Source of the DNA: Azotobacter salinestris
GTDB taxonomy: Bacteria > Pseudomonadota > Gammaproteobacteria > Pseudomonadales > Pseudomonadaceae
Reading direction: 5' to 3'
Length of the DNA stretch: 64,000 bases
NCBI RefSeq assembly: GCF_009363155.1
Contig: NZ_CP045302.1
Location: 2,204,001 to 2,268,000 of the forward strand
This document shows positions 34,960-44,301 of this stretch, piece after piece. Within the stretch, counting starts at the first letter, position 1, and each line of letters begins with the position of its first letter. The notes beneath the pieces are model-generated. The model was given only the letters and a program-made list of their open reading frames with translations, searched no databases and was not told where the DNA came from. Both the position numbers and the translations under genes were made by a program.

Positions 34960-35570
34960 ACCACCGCCTCCCCGTCCTGCTCGTCCTGCTGGTCAATCTG
35001 AGCGCCTGCTCGGTGCTGCCCGAGGCCGAACGGATCCACATCTACCGCCTGCCCGGCACACCGCTCCAAGCCCAGCCGGCCACCGCCCGCCTCGACCAGG
35101 CGCTGCGCATCGCCACTCCCAAGGCCGACCGCATGCTCGGCAGCGCACGCATCGCGGTGGTGCCGGAAGGCAACCGGATCAGCAGCTACCAGGGTGCCCG
35201 CTGGAGCGACGATGCTCCGACCCTGCTGCGCGACCGGCTGATCGAGGCCTTCCGCGAGGACGGCCGGGCCGCTTCGGTGAGCAGCGACGACAACCACCTC
35301 CATGCCGATCTGGAGCTGCTCGGCGACCTGCGCGGCTTTCATAGCGAATACGTCGACGGCAAGCCGCAGGTGCGGGTCAGCCTGGATGTCAACCTGGTGC
35401 ACAGCGCCAGTCAGCGCATCCTCGCCAGCCGCCGCTTCGAGGTGCGCCAGAGCGCCCGCGACGAACGGCTCGACAGCGTGGTTGCCGCCTTCGGCACGGC
35501 CGGCGACCAGCTGAGCCGACAGCTGGTGGACTGGACCCTGGCCCAGGGCGGGCGCCTGGCCGGCCGCTAA
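34956..35570 (+). CDS. PqiC/YmbA-like auxiliary lipoprotein
   Basis: A 204-residue lipoprotein with lipobox LVNLSAC (Cys18), then the ABC-type transport auxiliary domain: RIHIYRLPGTPLQAQP, RIAVVPEGNRISSYQGARWS, PQVRVSLDVNLVHSASQRIL. It overlaps the MCE gene by 4 bases. In related PqiABC and Mce systems this lipoprotein docks the MCE ring at the outer membrane, which is the likely role here. Confidence 0.88.
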   Translation: MNHRLPVLLVLLVNLSACSVLPEAERIHIYRLPGTPLQAQPATARLDQALRIATPKADRMLGSARIAVVPEGNRISSYQGARWSDDAPTLLRDRLIEAFREDGRAASVSSDDNHLHADLELLGDLRGFHSEYVDGKPQVRVSLDVNLVHSASQRILASRRFEVRQSARDERLDSVVAAFGTAGDQLSRQLVDWTLAQGGRLAGR

Positions 35571-35580
35571 TCCGCGTCGC

Positions 35581-35739
35581 TCAGCGCTTGGCGATGATGT
35601 ACACCGCATGGATCACGCCCGGCAGGTAGCCGAGCAGGGTCAGCAGGATGTTCAGCCAGAAGGCGCCGGCGAAGCCGACCTGCAGGAACACGCCAAGCGG
35701 TGGCAGCAGGATGGCGATGATGATGCGCAGCAGGTCCAT
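35581..35739 (-). CDS. Pmp3/YqaE-type two-helix membrane peptide
   Basis: The 52-residue peptide is MDLLRIIIAILLPPLGVFLQ, VGFAGAFWLNILLTLLGYLP, GVIHAVYIIAKR. This is the UPF0057/Pmp3 family pattern of two hydrophobic helices joined around FWLNILLTLLGYLPG. Bacterial members are often induced by osmotic or membrane stress. GGAGAAC precedes the ATG on the minus strand. It stands alone, convergent with the Mla-type operon. Confidence 0.9.
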   Translation of the reverse strand: MDLLRIIIAILLPPLGVFLQVGFAGAFWLNILLTLLGYLPGVIHAVYIIAKR

Positions 35740-35864
35740 GGGAGTTCTCCGTCAATGGTCGGACAGGCCTTTCCTGAATCGACCCGGTCCCGCCCCCGGG
35801 GTTCCTTGGCGCCTTCCGCCGACGCTGGCCATACTTGCCCGACAGCCGGCACAGGAGCCCTTTC

Positions 35865-37325
<1,461 letters not shown>

Positions 37326-37330
37326 GAAGG

Positions 37331-37380
37331 GCTGTCCAGCTGGCTGGACAGCGCCTGTGCCCAGAATTCCGGACATGTCC
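37331..37380. promoter_or_regulatory. Two palindromes sharing GGACA/TGTCC half-sites
   Basis: GCTGTCCAGC-TG-GCTGGACAGC (37331-37352) directly follows the activator stop and could be its transcription terminator, though it lacks a U-run. GGACATGTCC follows at 37371-37380. The shared half-sites could instead mark binding sites for a dimeric regulator. Confidence 0.35.
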
Positions 37381-37653
37381 TGCCTGCAGAATGCCCCTGG
37401 TTCATGGAGCCAGCCTGAATCCGCCATGATCGTCGCTTTTGAACGAAATTGACCGCCAATCTCTGCCACCCACCCGGCGGCACGAATCTCGCTGGGATCC
37501 CCGTGCACTCCTGCTCCCGCGGGTTGCGCCAGCGCAATGCCAGGGCAAGGGAGCGGCACGATTTGGCGTGAAGGTTGGGCAGCGGTCAGGCCCAGCCTCT
37601 TTTTTTCTCGGGGTATTCAAAATCGTGGGCAGCGGCCTTCATTTCGCGCGGAC
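37381..37653. other. Non-coding convergent interval, no gene seen
   Basis: Open frames on both strands here lack start signals and protein-like composition. Only the palindromes to the left and the minus-strand terminator to the right stand out. Confidence 0.5.
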
Positions 37654-37684
37654 AAAAAAACGCCCCGGCATTCCTGGCGGGGCG
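37654..37684 (-). terminator. Intrinsic terminator of the aminotransferase-like gene
   Basis: On the minus strand CGCCCCG, a 10-base loop and CGGGGCG are followed by seven T, 25 bp past the stop codon. Confidence 0.85.
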
Positions 37685-37709
37685 GCTGCGATTTCGCAAG
37701 AGACGGTAT

Positions 37710-38888
37710 TCAGTTCCGGCCGGAGATCCGGCCAAGCGCACGCGTCAGGCGCTTGAGCATTTCGTCGATGTTGCCGTGGCTCACCGTCAGCGCCGGTGAA
37801 AAGCGCAGACAGTGCGCCTGCGGCGCGTTTATCAGCAGGCGCTCCTTCAGCGCCGCTTCCACTACCGCCGGTGCCGAGAGACCGACCAGCGGCAACCCCA
37901 TTAACAAACCCTGGCCGCGCAGCGGACCGTGACCATGCCGGCGGGCCAAGTAGGCCAGCCCCTCGCGCAGATGCTCGCCGACTGCGCGAACGTGCTCGAG
38001 AAAGCCCTGCTCCAGCACGGTATCGAGTACCGCCAGGCCGGCAGCGCTCGCCAGCGCATTGCCGTGACAGCTGGCGACCAGATCGCCCGGCTCGAAGCTG
38101 CAGGCGTTGCCGCGGGCCAGCAGGGCCGCCAGGGGCACTCCCCCGCCCAGCCCCGTGCCGAGCACGACGATGTCGGCACGTATGCCATACAGCTCCTCGG
38201 CCAGCAGTGCGCCACAACGGCCGATCCCGGTCTGAACCTCGTCGAGGATCAGCAACAGGCCGCGCTCGTTGCACAGCCGGGACACACCCTGCAGGTAGTC
38301 GAGAGTCGCCGGGATCGCGCCCATTTCTCCCTGCAACGGCTCCAGCATCACCGCCACGGTCCGCTCGTCGAGTGTGCTCGCCAGTGCCTCCAGATCGTTG
38401 AAGGGCACTCTGACGAGGGCTGCCGCACCATCCTCGCCCCCGGCGCTCGTCCACCCCCGCACAGCCAAGGGCCCTTGGGTACCATCACAAGGGCCATCGA
38501 ACGCGGCGACTATGCGCCCGGCGTAGCCGCGATGCAGCTGTGCCCACTTGCGCGCCAGCCGGATCGCTGCCTCCCTGGCCTCGGCACCGCTGCTCAGGAA
38601 GTAGGCCTGATCGCAGTCGGTGACCTGGCACAAGCGCGTGGCCAGCTTGAGCATGCCGAGGTTGTAATAGCCCGCTCCCGGGTTGATCAGGCTGTCCACC
38701 TGACGCCGCAGGGCGCTCACCAGCACGCTCGGACAATGCCCCAGGCTGTTCGCCGTCAACCCCTGGGTGAAGTCGAGATAGGCATTGCCCTCGACATCCC
38801 ACAGCCAGGATCCCTGGCCGCGCACGAAAAGCTGCGACGGACGCTCCAGGGTGCGCATCATCCGCGTGCAGGCCAGGACGTCACGCAC
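37710..38888 (-). CDS. Class III aminotransferase homologue lacking the PLP lysine
   Basis: The fold-type I aminotransferase pattern is plain: GSWLWDVEGNAYLDFTQGLT, SLGHCPSVLVSALRRQ, FLSSGAEAREAAIRLARKWA, LILDEVQTGIGRCGALLAEE, and GNALASAAGLAVLDTV. The Asp of DEVQTG that holds the PLP ring nitrogen is present. The block that normally reads K-G-(L/I)-G-G-G-(V/M)-P is VVLGTGLGGGVPLAALLARG: the Schiff-base Lys is Thr (ACG), one base from AAG. The FHGRT-like block is altered too (FDGPCDGT). It is therefore probably not a normal transaminase. GTG at 38888 with GAAGAGG upstream is the preferred start (392 residues). It is divergent from the LysR gene. Confidence 0.8.
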   Translation of the reverse strand: MRDVLACTRMMRTLERPSQLFVRGQGSWLWDVEGNAYLDFTQGLTANSLGHCPSVLVSALRRQVDSLINPGAGYYNLGMLKLATRLCQVTDCDQAYFLSSGAEAREAAIRLARKWAQLHRGYAGRIVAAFDGPCDGTQGPLAVRGWTSAGGEDGAAALVRVPFNDLEALASTLDERTVAVMLEPLQGEMGAIPATLDYLQGVSRLCNERGLLLILDEVQTGIGRCGALLAEELYGIRADIVVLGTGLGGGVPLAALLARGNACSFEPGDLVASCHGNALASAAGLAVLDTVLEQGFLEHVRAVGEHLREGLAYLARRHGHGPLRGQGLLMGLPLVGLSAPAVVEAALKERLLINAPQAHCLRFSPALTVSHGNIDEMLKRLTRALGRISGRN

Positions 38889-39108
38889 CTTGCAACCTCT
38901 TCGGACAGAGAGCCCGACAGCCGGCAATACGGCTCGGCCCGGCATTAACTTCTTCAGCTTTACCTATGAACAGCTCTGATACCACTGCCTGGCTCATCAC
39001 TCAGCCTGGCCTCCAGAGCGCTGTAAGCATGATCGATGGGCGTTAGACTAGGGGCTGTCGGCCCCCAAGGCTATTTCGATTTTCCAGATTTATCGATAAG
39101 AGAAACTT

Positions 39109-40008
39109 ATGGATTTTCGGCAATTACGCTATTTCGTCGCCCTCTACGAGGAGGGCCACGTAGGGCGCGCCGCAGAGCGCCTGAGCCTGTCTCAGCCGGC
39201 GCTCTCGCAGCAGATCCGCCACCTGGAGACGGACCTCGACGTCAGCCTCTTTCAACGTACCGGCAAGCGCCTGCTGCCGACCCTGGCCGCACAGACCCTG
39301 TACAGCTATGCGGTACCGCTGCTGGAGGGCCTGGAGCGCGCTCGCGATGCACTGCGCGCCTTCCGCGGACAATCGGCGCACAGCCTGGCGGTCGGCGTGC
39401 TGCAGACGGTCAGCGCCAGCCTGGTGCCGCCCCTGCTGGAGCGCCTGCGCCAGGCTCAGCCGCATTTGGTGGTGCAGCTCTACGAGCTGTCCGGCATCGA
39501 CATCGAGCGGCGCCTGCTGACCGGCACCCTGGATATCGGGATCGGCTTCCTGCCGCCGCGGCAGCCTGGATTGCACAGCCTGCCGCTATACGAGGACGAG
39601 TTGCAGCTGGTGATTCCGGAAAAGCATCCGCTCAAGGAGTTCAAGAAGGTTTCCGTGGCCCAGGCGGCGGAGTTGCCGATGTTGCTGCTCGGCGAAGAGT
39701 TCCGCGTACGGCAGATCTGGCAGGAACAACTCAGCCTGCTCGGCCGGCGCCCGCAGGTACAGGCCGAGCTGAACCACATGAACAGCATCCTCGACAGCCT
39801 GCCGCACACGACCCTGGCCACGGTGCTGCCGGGCTGCTCGCGGTCGCTGCACAGCCATCCGGACCTGCTGTGGAAGCCGCTCAGCGAACCGCGCATACCG
39901 CTGAAGGTGGGACTGGTCTATCGCGATGCACAGCGCCAGCAGGGCATGGTGGATCTGCTGCGCTCGCTGCTGGAAGGAATGCCCGGCCTTCACCAGGCCC
40001 ACGGCTGA
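39109..40008 (+). CDS. LysR-family transcriptional regulator
   Basis: A 299-residue regulator with an N-terminal winged HTH (DFRQLRYFVALYEEGHVGRA, LSLSQPALSQQIRHLETDLD) and an effector-binding domain (SLAVGVLQTVSASLVPPLLE, TLDIGIGFLPPRQPGLHSLP). The N-terminal pattern is closest to CynR/CbbR-like members. Its promoter faces that of the aminotransferase-like gene across 220 bp, and a TTATCGATAA palindrome lies at 39089-39098, about 11 bp before the start. It may control that gene and itself. The effector is unknown. Confidence 0.9.
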   Translation: MDFRQLRYFVALYEEGHVGRAAERLSLSQPALSQQIRHLETDLDVSLFQRTGKRLLPTLAAQTLYSYAVPLLEGLERARDALRAFRGQSAHSLAVGVLQTVSASLVPPLLERLRQAQPHLVVQLYELSGIDIERRLLTGTLDIGIGFLPPRQPGLHSLPLYEDELQLVIPEKHPLKEFKKVSVAQAAELPMLLLGEEFRVRQIWQEQLSLLGRRPQVQAELNHMNSILDSLPHTTLATVLPGCSRSLHSHPDLLWKPLSEPRIPLKVGLVYRDAQRQQGMVDLLRSLLEGMPGLHQAHG

Positions 40009-40031
40009 GTGCGGGTGCGCCCCGGGGGCAC

Positions 40032-40060
40032 AAAAAAGAAAACCCCGCCAAAGCGGGGCC
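40032..40060 (-). terminator. Intrinsic terminator of the CsrB-like RNA
   Basis: On the minus strand GGCCCCGC-TTTG-GCGGGG is followed by TTTTCTTTTTT. This is one of the strongest intrinsic terminators in the window. It lies just past the LysR stop on the opposite strand, so it could also help end that transcript. Confidence 0.9.
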
Positions 40061-40368
40061 TTGCAGACTGATTCTGACGTCCGTGACTCTCTCCGCCATC
40101 CTGGCAGGACTTCCTCGATCATCCCTGAACCATCCCTAGCATGCGGCGCATCCTGCGCACATCGTCCCTGAACAAGGCCATCCTGGCGATCGTCCCTGAG
40201 TTCGCATCCTGCGCCAACCATCCCTGCGACATCACCCTCCCGGTGAATTCTCGACCACATCCCTGCCGGTCGATGCGCCTCCTGCGCGACTTCCCTATCA
40301 CCCGCCATCCTGGCGGAAATTGCGACGCCTTCCATGTTTTTCGATGCGCTTCCTGCGCGACGTCCTTG
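40032..40368 (-). ncRNA. CsrB-like RsmA/CsrA-sequestering RNA with 20 GGA motifs
   Basis: The minus strand carries 20 GGA triplets in about 290 nt. Many sit in loops of short hairpins such as GCGC-AGGAT-GCGC, GCC-AGGAT-GGC, CGCC-AGGAT-GGCG, GCGC-AGGAG-GCGC and GCGC-AGGAA-GCGC. Others have the single-stranded form TCAGGGATG, matching the CsrA/RsmA consensus CAnGGAnG. A -10-like TACTCT (minus, 40380-40375), a GacA box at 40425-40442 (centre about -66) and a strong terminator define a transcript of about 337 nt. Pseudomonad RsmX/Y/Z RNAs are roughly 100-180 nt with far fewer motifs; in size and motif number this resembles enterobacterial CsrB. It would titrate RsmA-type translational repressors under Gac control. 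Confidence 0.88.
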
Positions 40369-40424
40369 AGCAATAGAGTAGGCATCCCCCCACTGGAGAA
40401 ACAGTGGCGATCACCATCGCACCA

Positions 40425-40442
40425 TGTAAGCCTTTACCTACA
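40425..40442 (-). promoter_or_regulatory. GacA-type upstream activating site
   Basis: TGTAAG-CCTTTA-CCTACA matches the GacA box TGTAAG-N6-CTTACA with one mismatch. It is near-palindromic, so works in either orientation, and its centre lies about 66 bp before the predicted start of the CsrB-like RNA, as for rsm genes of pseudomonads. Confidence 0.8.
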
Positions 40443-40748
40443 TGTCCCCCCGGGCTGCCCCGCCTGCCCCCCCCCGAGACCATGCCTGCAACCCTTGGCA
40501 CACATGATGCAGATCTTCTGGCAAAGGGTTTTGGGGACCCCGGTACAGGCAGGCCGGGAGCTCCCCTCTTTTATGCCTCCAGCCGGCCCAGCGGGCGCCT
40601 GGCTTGACCATCCGGGCCCATCCTCCGGCAGCGTCGCCACTGCCAAGCCCTGTCGCAGCATGCACAGCCCGTGGGCAAGGACGGTGCACCGGAGGCGGCA
40701 GGGGTGCAGCGACAGGGTAGAATGCCGCCTCCCCGCCTGGAGCTGTGC
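40443..40748. other. Interval between the GacA box and trmL, no gene seen
   Basis: About 300 bp without a convincing coding frame. It must contain the trmL promoter on the plus strand, but no good -35/-10 pair is evident. Confidence 0.4.
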
Positions 40749-41210
40749 ATGTTTCACGTCATCCTCTTTCAACCGGAAATCCCGCCGAATACCGGCAACA
40801 TCATCAGGCTCTGTGCCAACACCGGCTGCAGCCTGCACCTGATCGACCCGCTGGGCTTCGAACTGGACGACAAGCGCCTGCGCCGCGCCGGTCTGGACTA
40901 TCACGAATACGCCACCCTTAAACGCCACACCGACCTGTCCGCCTGCCTGGAGAGCCTCGGCCGGCCACGCCTGTTCGCCTTCACTACCAAGGGATCGCAG
41001 CCCTATCACCGCGTGAGCTACCGGCGCGGCGACGCCTTCCTGTTCGGCCCGGAAAGCCGCGGCCTGCCGCAGGAAATCCGTGAAAGCCTGCCGCCGGAGC
41101 AGCGCCTGCGCCTGCCGATGCGCCCCGACTGCCGCAGCCTGAACCTGTCGAACACGGTGGCGGTGGCGGTCTACGAGGCCTGGCGTCAGCTCGATTTCGC
41201 GATGGACTGA
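40749..41210 (+). CDS. trmL: tRNA (cytidine/uridine-34-2'-O)-methyltransferase TrmL
   Basis: A 153-residue SPOUT methyltransferase that modifies the wobble base of tRNA-Leu isoacceptors. Motifs: [20 protein letters not shown] (motif 1), [14 protein letters not shown] (motif 2) and [20 protein letters not shown] (motif 3, knot). The start [13 protein letters not shown] is the standard N-terminus. It is followed by a hairpin terminator shared with the convergent secB gene. Confidence 0.95.
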   Translation: MFHVILFQPEIPPNTGNIIRLCANTGCSLHLIDPLGFELDDKRLRRAGLDYHEYATLKRHTDLSACLESLGRPRLFAFTTKGSQPYHRVSYRRGDAFLFGPESRGLPQEIRESLPPEQRLRLPMRPDCRSLNLSNTVAVAVYEAWRQLDFAMD

Positions 41211-41222
41211 GCGGAAACGAAA

Positions 41223-41246
41223 AAGCGCCCCGCAGGGCGCTTCTCT
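41223..41246. terminator. Bidirectional terminator between trmL and secB
   Basis: AAAAGCGCCC-CGC-AGGGCGCTTCTCT: a 6-7 bp GC stem with A-tract on one side and T-rich sequence on the other. Confidence 0.75.
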
Positions 41247-41262
41247 CGGCAGGGCTGCAGCC

Positions 41263-41757
41263 TTACTGCACCGTGCCCGATGCCTGGCCCTCGGCCTGCA
41301 TCCGCGCCAGCTCCTGGGCATAGAGCACGTCGAAGTTCACCGGTGCCAGCATCAGGGCCGGGAAGGAGCCGCGTACGACCAGGTTGTCCAGCGCCTCGCG
41401 GGCATAGGGGAAGAGCAGGCTCGGGCAGAAGGCGCCCAGGGTGTGGCCCATCGCCTCGGCATCCAGGCCCTTGATCAGGAAGATGCCGGCCTGCTGCACC
41501 TCGGCGATGAAGGCCACCTCCTCGCCGGTCTTCACGGTGACCGAGAGGGTCAGCACCACCTCGTAGAAGTCACCGCCGGTCAGCGCCTTCTGCTTGGTGT
41601 TCAGATCCAGCTGGACGCTGGGCTTCCAGTCCTGGCGGAAGATCTCCGGGGCCTTCGGGGCCTCGAAGGAAAGGTCGCGCACATAGATACGCTGCAGGGA
41701 GAATTGGGCGTTCTGGCCGTCTTGTTGTGCGGCGCCGTTGCTAGCTTGTTCAGTCAT
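41263..41757 (-). CDS. secB: Protein-export chaperone SecB
   Basis: A 164-residue tetrameric cytoplasmic chaperone that keeps preproteins unfolded for SecA. Family blocks: [95 protein letters not shown]. The start at 41757 gives [12 protein letters not shown]. It is the last gene of a minus-strand operon with the rhodanese-like gene and grxC, a common gammaproteobacterial order. Confidence 0.97.
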   Translation of the reverse strand: MTEQASNGAAQQDGQNAQFSLQRIYVRDLSFEAPKAPEIFRQDWKPSVQLDLNTKQKALTGGDFYEVVLTLSVTVKTGEEVAFIAEVQQAGIFLIKGLDAEAMGHTLGAFCPSLLFPYAREALDNLVVRGSFPALMLAPVNFDVLYAQELARMQAEGQASGTVQ

Positions 41758-41783
41758 GGCAGAGCCTTGTTCGATTTGCGGAT

Positions 41784-42038
41784 TCAATCCTCGAGCAGCG
41801 CGTCCAGGCGGCCCGCGCGCTCCAGGGCATGGAGATCGTCACATCCACCCACATGGGTATCGCCGATCCAGATTTGCGGAACCGAGGTGCGTCCGGCCTT
41901 GCGGGTCATCTCTGCGCGCAGCTCCGGTCTGCCGTCGACGCCGATCTCCTGGTAGGCGACGCCTTTCCTGTCCAGCAGTTGCTTGGCCCGAATGCAGTAG
42001 GGGCACCAGGTGCTGGTGTAGATGACGACTTTCGGCAT
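41784..42038 (-). CDS. grxC: Glutaredoxin 3
   Basis: An 84-residue thioredoxin-fold reductant using glutathione. Active site [14 protein letters not shown] with CPYC at residues 12-15; the cis-Pro block [20 protein letters not shown] is intact. It lies 26 bp upstream of secB and just after the rhodanese-like gene. Confidence 0.96.
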   Translation of the reverse strand: MPKVVIYTSTWCPYCIRAKQLLDRKGVAYQEIGVDGRPELRAEMTRKAGRTSVPQIWIGDTHVGGCDDLHALERAGRLDALLED

Positions 42039-42045
42039 GGCTCCC

Positions 42046-42459
42046 TCACTTGACCACGGGCAGGTTGTCCCCACGCCAGGTGCTCATGCCGCCGGCCAGC
42101 CGGGCCGCGTTGAAGCCGGCCTTCTGCAGGTCGCGACAGGCGACTCCGGCGTGCTGGCCCATGGCATCGACCACGATGAGGGTCTTGGCCCGGAACTTTT
42201 CCAATTCGGCCATGCGGCTGGCCAGCTTGTCGTAGGGGATATTGAGGGCATCGACAATGTGCCCGCCGGAGAACTCCTTGTGGGCACGCACATCCAGCAC
42301 CAGGCCCTGGCCCCCGTTGACCATCGAGGTCAACTCGCCGCTGCTGAGGCTACGACCACCGCGACGCAGCTCGGTCACCAGCAGCAGGACCAGCAGGACG
42401 ACCAGGAGGCCGACGAGGATGTAGTGGTTGGAAGCGAATTCGATCAGCTTGGGGACCAT
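42046..42459 (-). CDS. Membrane-anchored rhodanese-like protein (YibN type)
   Basis: A 137-residue protein with one N-terminal membrane helix (HYILVGLLVVLLVLLLVTEL) and a cytoplasmic rhodanese domain (MVNGGQGLVLDVRAHKEFSG, GHIVDALNIPYDKLASRMAE, LAGGMSTWRGDNLPVV). The active loop reads IVVDAMGQHAGVA where sulfurtransferases have a Cys, so thiosulfate-type catalysis is unlikely. The start MVPKLIEFASNHY is chosen over an upstream Met. First gene of the operon with grxC and secB. Confidence 0.88.
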   Translation of the reverse strand: MVPKLIEFASNHYILVGLLVVLLVLLLVTELRRGGRSLSSGELTSMVNGGQGLVLDVRAHKEFSGGHIVDALNIPYDKLASRMAELEKFRAKTLIVVDAMGQHAGVACRDLQKAGFNAARLAGGMSTWRGDNLPVVK

Positions 42460-42639
42460 CGGGAAGTTCCAGAGCGGTAAAATCCCGGCAGTATACACAG
42501 CCCCCCAGGCCGGCTGAACCCGCCAGCGCGGCGGCAGTCAATGGCAATGACGCTGCGCCCCGCGAAGCAGTAGACTGTCGCCCCTTGCTCGCCACGAGCT
42601 GCCGGGCGCCCATATCACCGCATCATCAGAGTCGGAACC

Positions 42640-44175
42640 ATGACTGCCACCCCCAAACCGCTGGTACTCATCATCCTCGACGGCTTCGGTCACAGTGACA
42701 GCCCCGCCCACAACGCCATCCACGCCGCCCGCACCCCGGTCTACGACCGCCTGCTCGCCACCCGCCCGCATGGCCTGATCTCCGCCTCCGGCATGGACGT
42801 CGGCCTGCCCGACGGCCAGATGGGCAACTCCGAGGTCGGCCACATGAACCTCGGCGCCGGACGCGTGCTCTACCAGGATCTCACCCGGGTGACCAAGGCC
42901 ATCCAGGACGGCGAGTTCTTCGAAAACCCGGCGATCTGCGCCGCCGTCGATCAGGCAGTCGCCGCCGGCAAGGCGGTGCACATCCTCGGCCTGCTCTCCG
43001 AGGGCGGCGTGCACAGCCACCAGGACCACATCGCCGCCATGGCCGAGCTGGCTGTGCGGCGCGGTGCCGAGAAGATCTACCTGCACGCCTTCCTCGACGG
43101 CCGCGACACCCCGCCGAAGAGCGCCCAGGCGCCCATCGAGGCGCTCGACGCCACCTTCGCGCGCCTCGGCAAGGGCCGCATCGCCAGCCTGATCGGCCGC
43201 TACTTCGCGATGGACCGCGACAACCGCTGGGACCGCGTCGCGCAAGCCTACAAGCTGATCGTCGACGGCACGGCCGAGTACGCTGCCGAAACCGCCGCGG
43301 CCGGCCTGGAAGCCGCCTACGCGCGCGGCGAGAGCGACGAGTTCGTCAAGGCCACCGCCATCGGCGCGCCGGTGAAGGTGGAAGACGGCGACGCCGTGGT
43401 GTTCATGAACTTCCGCGCCGACCGCGCCCGCGAGCTGAGCCGCGCCTTCGTCGAAGCCGGCTTCAAGGAGTTCGAGCGCCCGCGCCTGCCGCAGCTGGCC
43501 GGCTTTGTCACCCTCACCCAGTATTCGGCGAGCATCCCCGCGCCCTGCGCCTTCCCGCCGGCGGAGCTGAGCAACGTGCTCGGCGAGTACCTGGCCAACA
43601 ACGGCAAGACCCAGCTGCGCATCGCCGAGACCGAGAAGTACGCCCACGTCACCTTCTTCTTCTCCGGCGGCCGCGAGGAGCCCTTCGCGGGCGAGGAGCG
43701 CATCCTGATTCCCTCGCCGCAGGTCGCCACCTACGACCTCAAGCCGGAGATGAGCGCACCGGAGGTCACCGATCGCATCGTCGAGGCAATCGAAAGCCAG
43801 CGCTTCGACGTGATCGTCGCCAACTACGCCAACGGCGACATGGTCGGCCATACCGGGGTGTTCGAGGCGGCGGTCAAGGCGGTGGAATGCCTGGACGCCT
43901 GCCTCGGGCGCGTCGTCGCGGCGCTGGAGAAGGTCGGCGGCGAGGCGCTGATCACCGCCGACCACGGCAACGTCGAGCAGATGGAGGACGAGAGCACCGG
44001 CCAGGCGCACACCGCGCACACCTGCGAGCCGGTGCCGTTCATCTATGTCGGCCAGCGCCCGCTGCGCATCCGCGACGGCGGTGTGCTGGCCGACGTGGCG
44101 CCGACGATGCTGAAGCTGCTCGGCCTGCCGCAGCCGAAGGAAATGACCGGCCAACCGCTGGTCGAGCCGGCCTGA
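42640..44175 (+). CDS. gpmI: 2,3-bisphosphoglycerate-independent phosphoglycerate mutase
   Basis: Interconverts 3- and 2-phosphoglycerate in glycolysis and gluconeogenesis. The 511-residue protein is an alkaline-phosphatase-fold Mn enzyme. Visible are [14 protein letters not shown] (metal Asp), [18 protein letters not shown] with the phosphoserine at 64, [32 protein letters not shown] and [15 protein letters not shown] (metal His). Length and motifs are complete. Confidence 0.97.
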   Translation: MTATPKPLVLIILDGFGHSDSPAHNAIHAARTPVYDRLLATRPHGLISASGMDVGLPDGQMGNSEVGHMNLGAGRVLYQDLTRVTKAIQDGEFFENPAICAAVDQAVAAGKAVHILGLLSEGGVHSHQDHIAAMAELAVRRGAEKIYLHAFLDGRDTPPKSAQAPIEALDATFARLGKGRIASLIGRYFAMDRDNRWDRVAQAYKLIVDGTAEYAAETAAAGLEAAYARGESDEFVKATAIGAPVKVEDGDAVVFMNFRADRARELSRAFVEAGFKEFERPRLPQLAGFVTLTQYSASIPAPCAFPPAELSNVLGEYLANNGKTQLRIAETEKYAHVTFFFSGGREEPFAGEERILIPSPQVATYDLKPEMSAPEVTDRIVEAIESQRFDVIVANYANGDMVGHTGVFEAAVKAVECLDACLGRVVAALEKVGGEALITADHGNVEQMEDESTGQAHTAHTCEPVPFIYVGQRPLRIRDGGVLADVAPTMLKLLGLPQPKEMTGQPLVEPA

Positions 44176-44301
44176 AGCGTCAGATGCGGGCAGGCCTTCG
44201 GCCTGTCCGCCGGCTGTCCGAAGCCGTCGCCATGGCCTGCAGCCGGACGACACATTTTTAGGCATACTTATGCCGATCCACTCCCTCCGATACCGCACGC
44301 C

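Noticed and set aside
37340..37360. Possible sigma-54 promoter TGGACA...TGTGC after the activator gene
   Set aside because: The GG to GC spacing is off by one base and no gene follows on that strand.
40080..40385. Repeated GCGCATCCTGCGC/CATCCCTGA units looked at first like a CRISPR or satellite array
   Set aside because: Spacing is irregular, unit sequences vary with compensatory stem changes, and there are no cas genes. Read on the minus strand the units are GGA-loop hairpins.
40141..40842. Plus-strand open frame of 233 codons over the GGA-rich locus and into trmL
   Set aside because: Composition is not protein-like, it overlaps the RNA and trmL in another frame, and it has no ribosome binding site.
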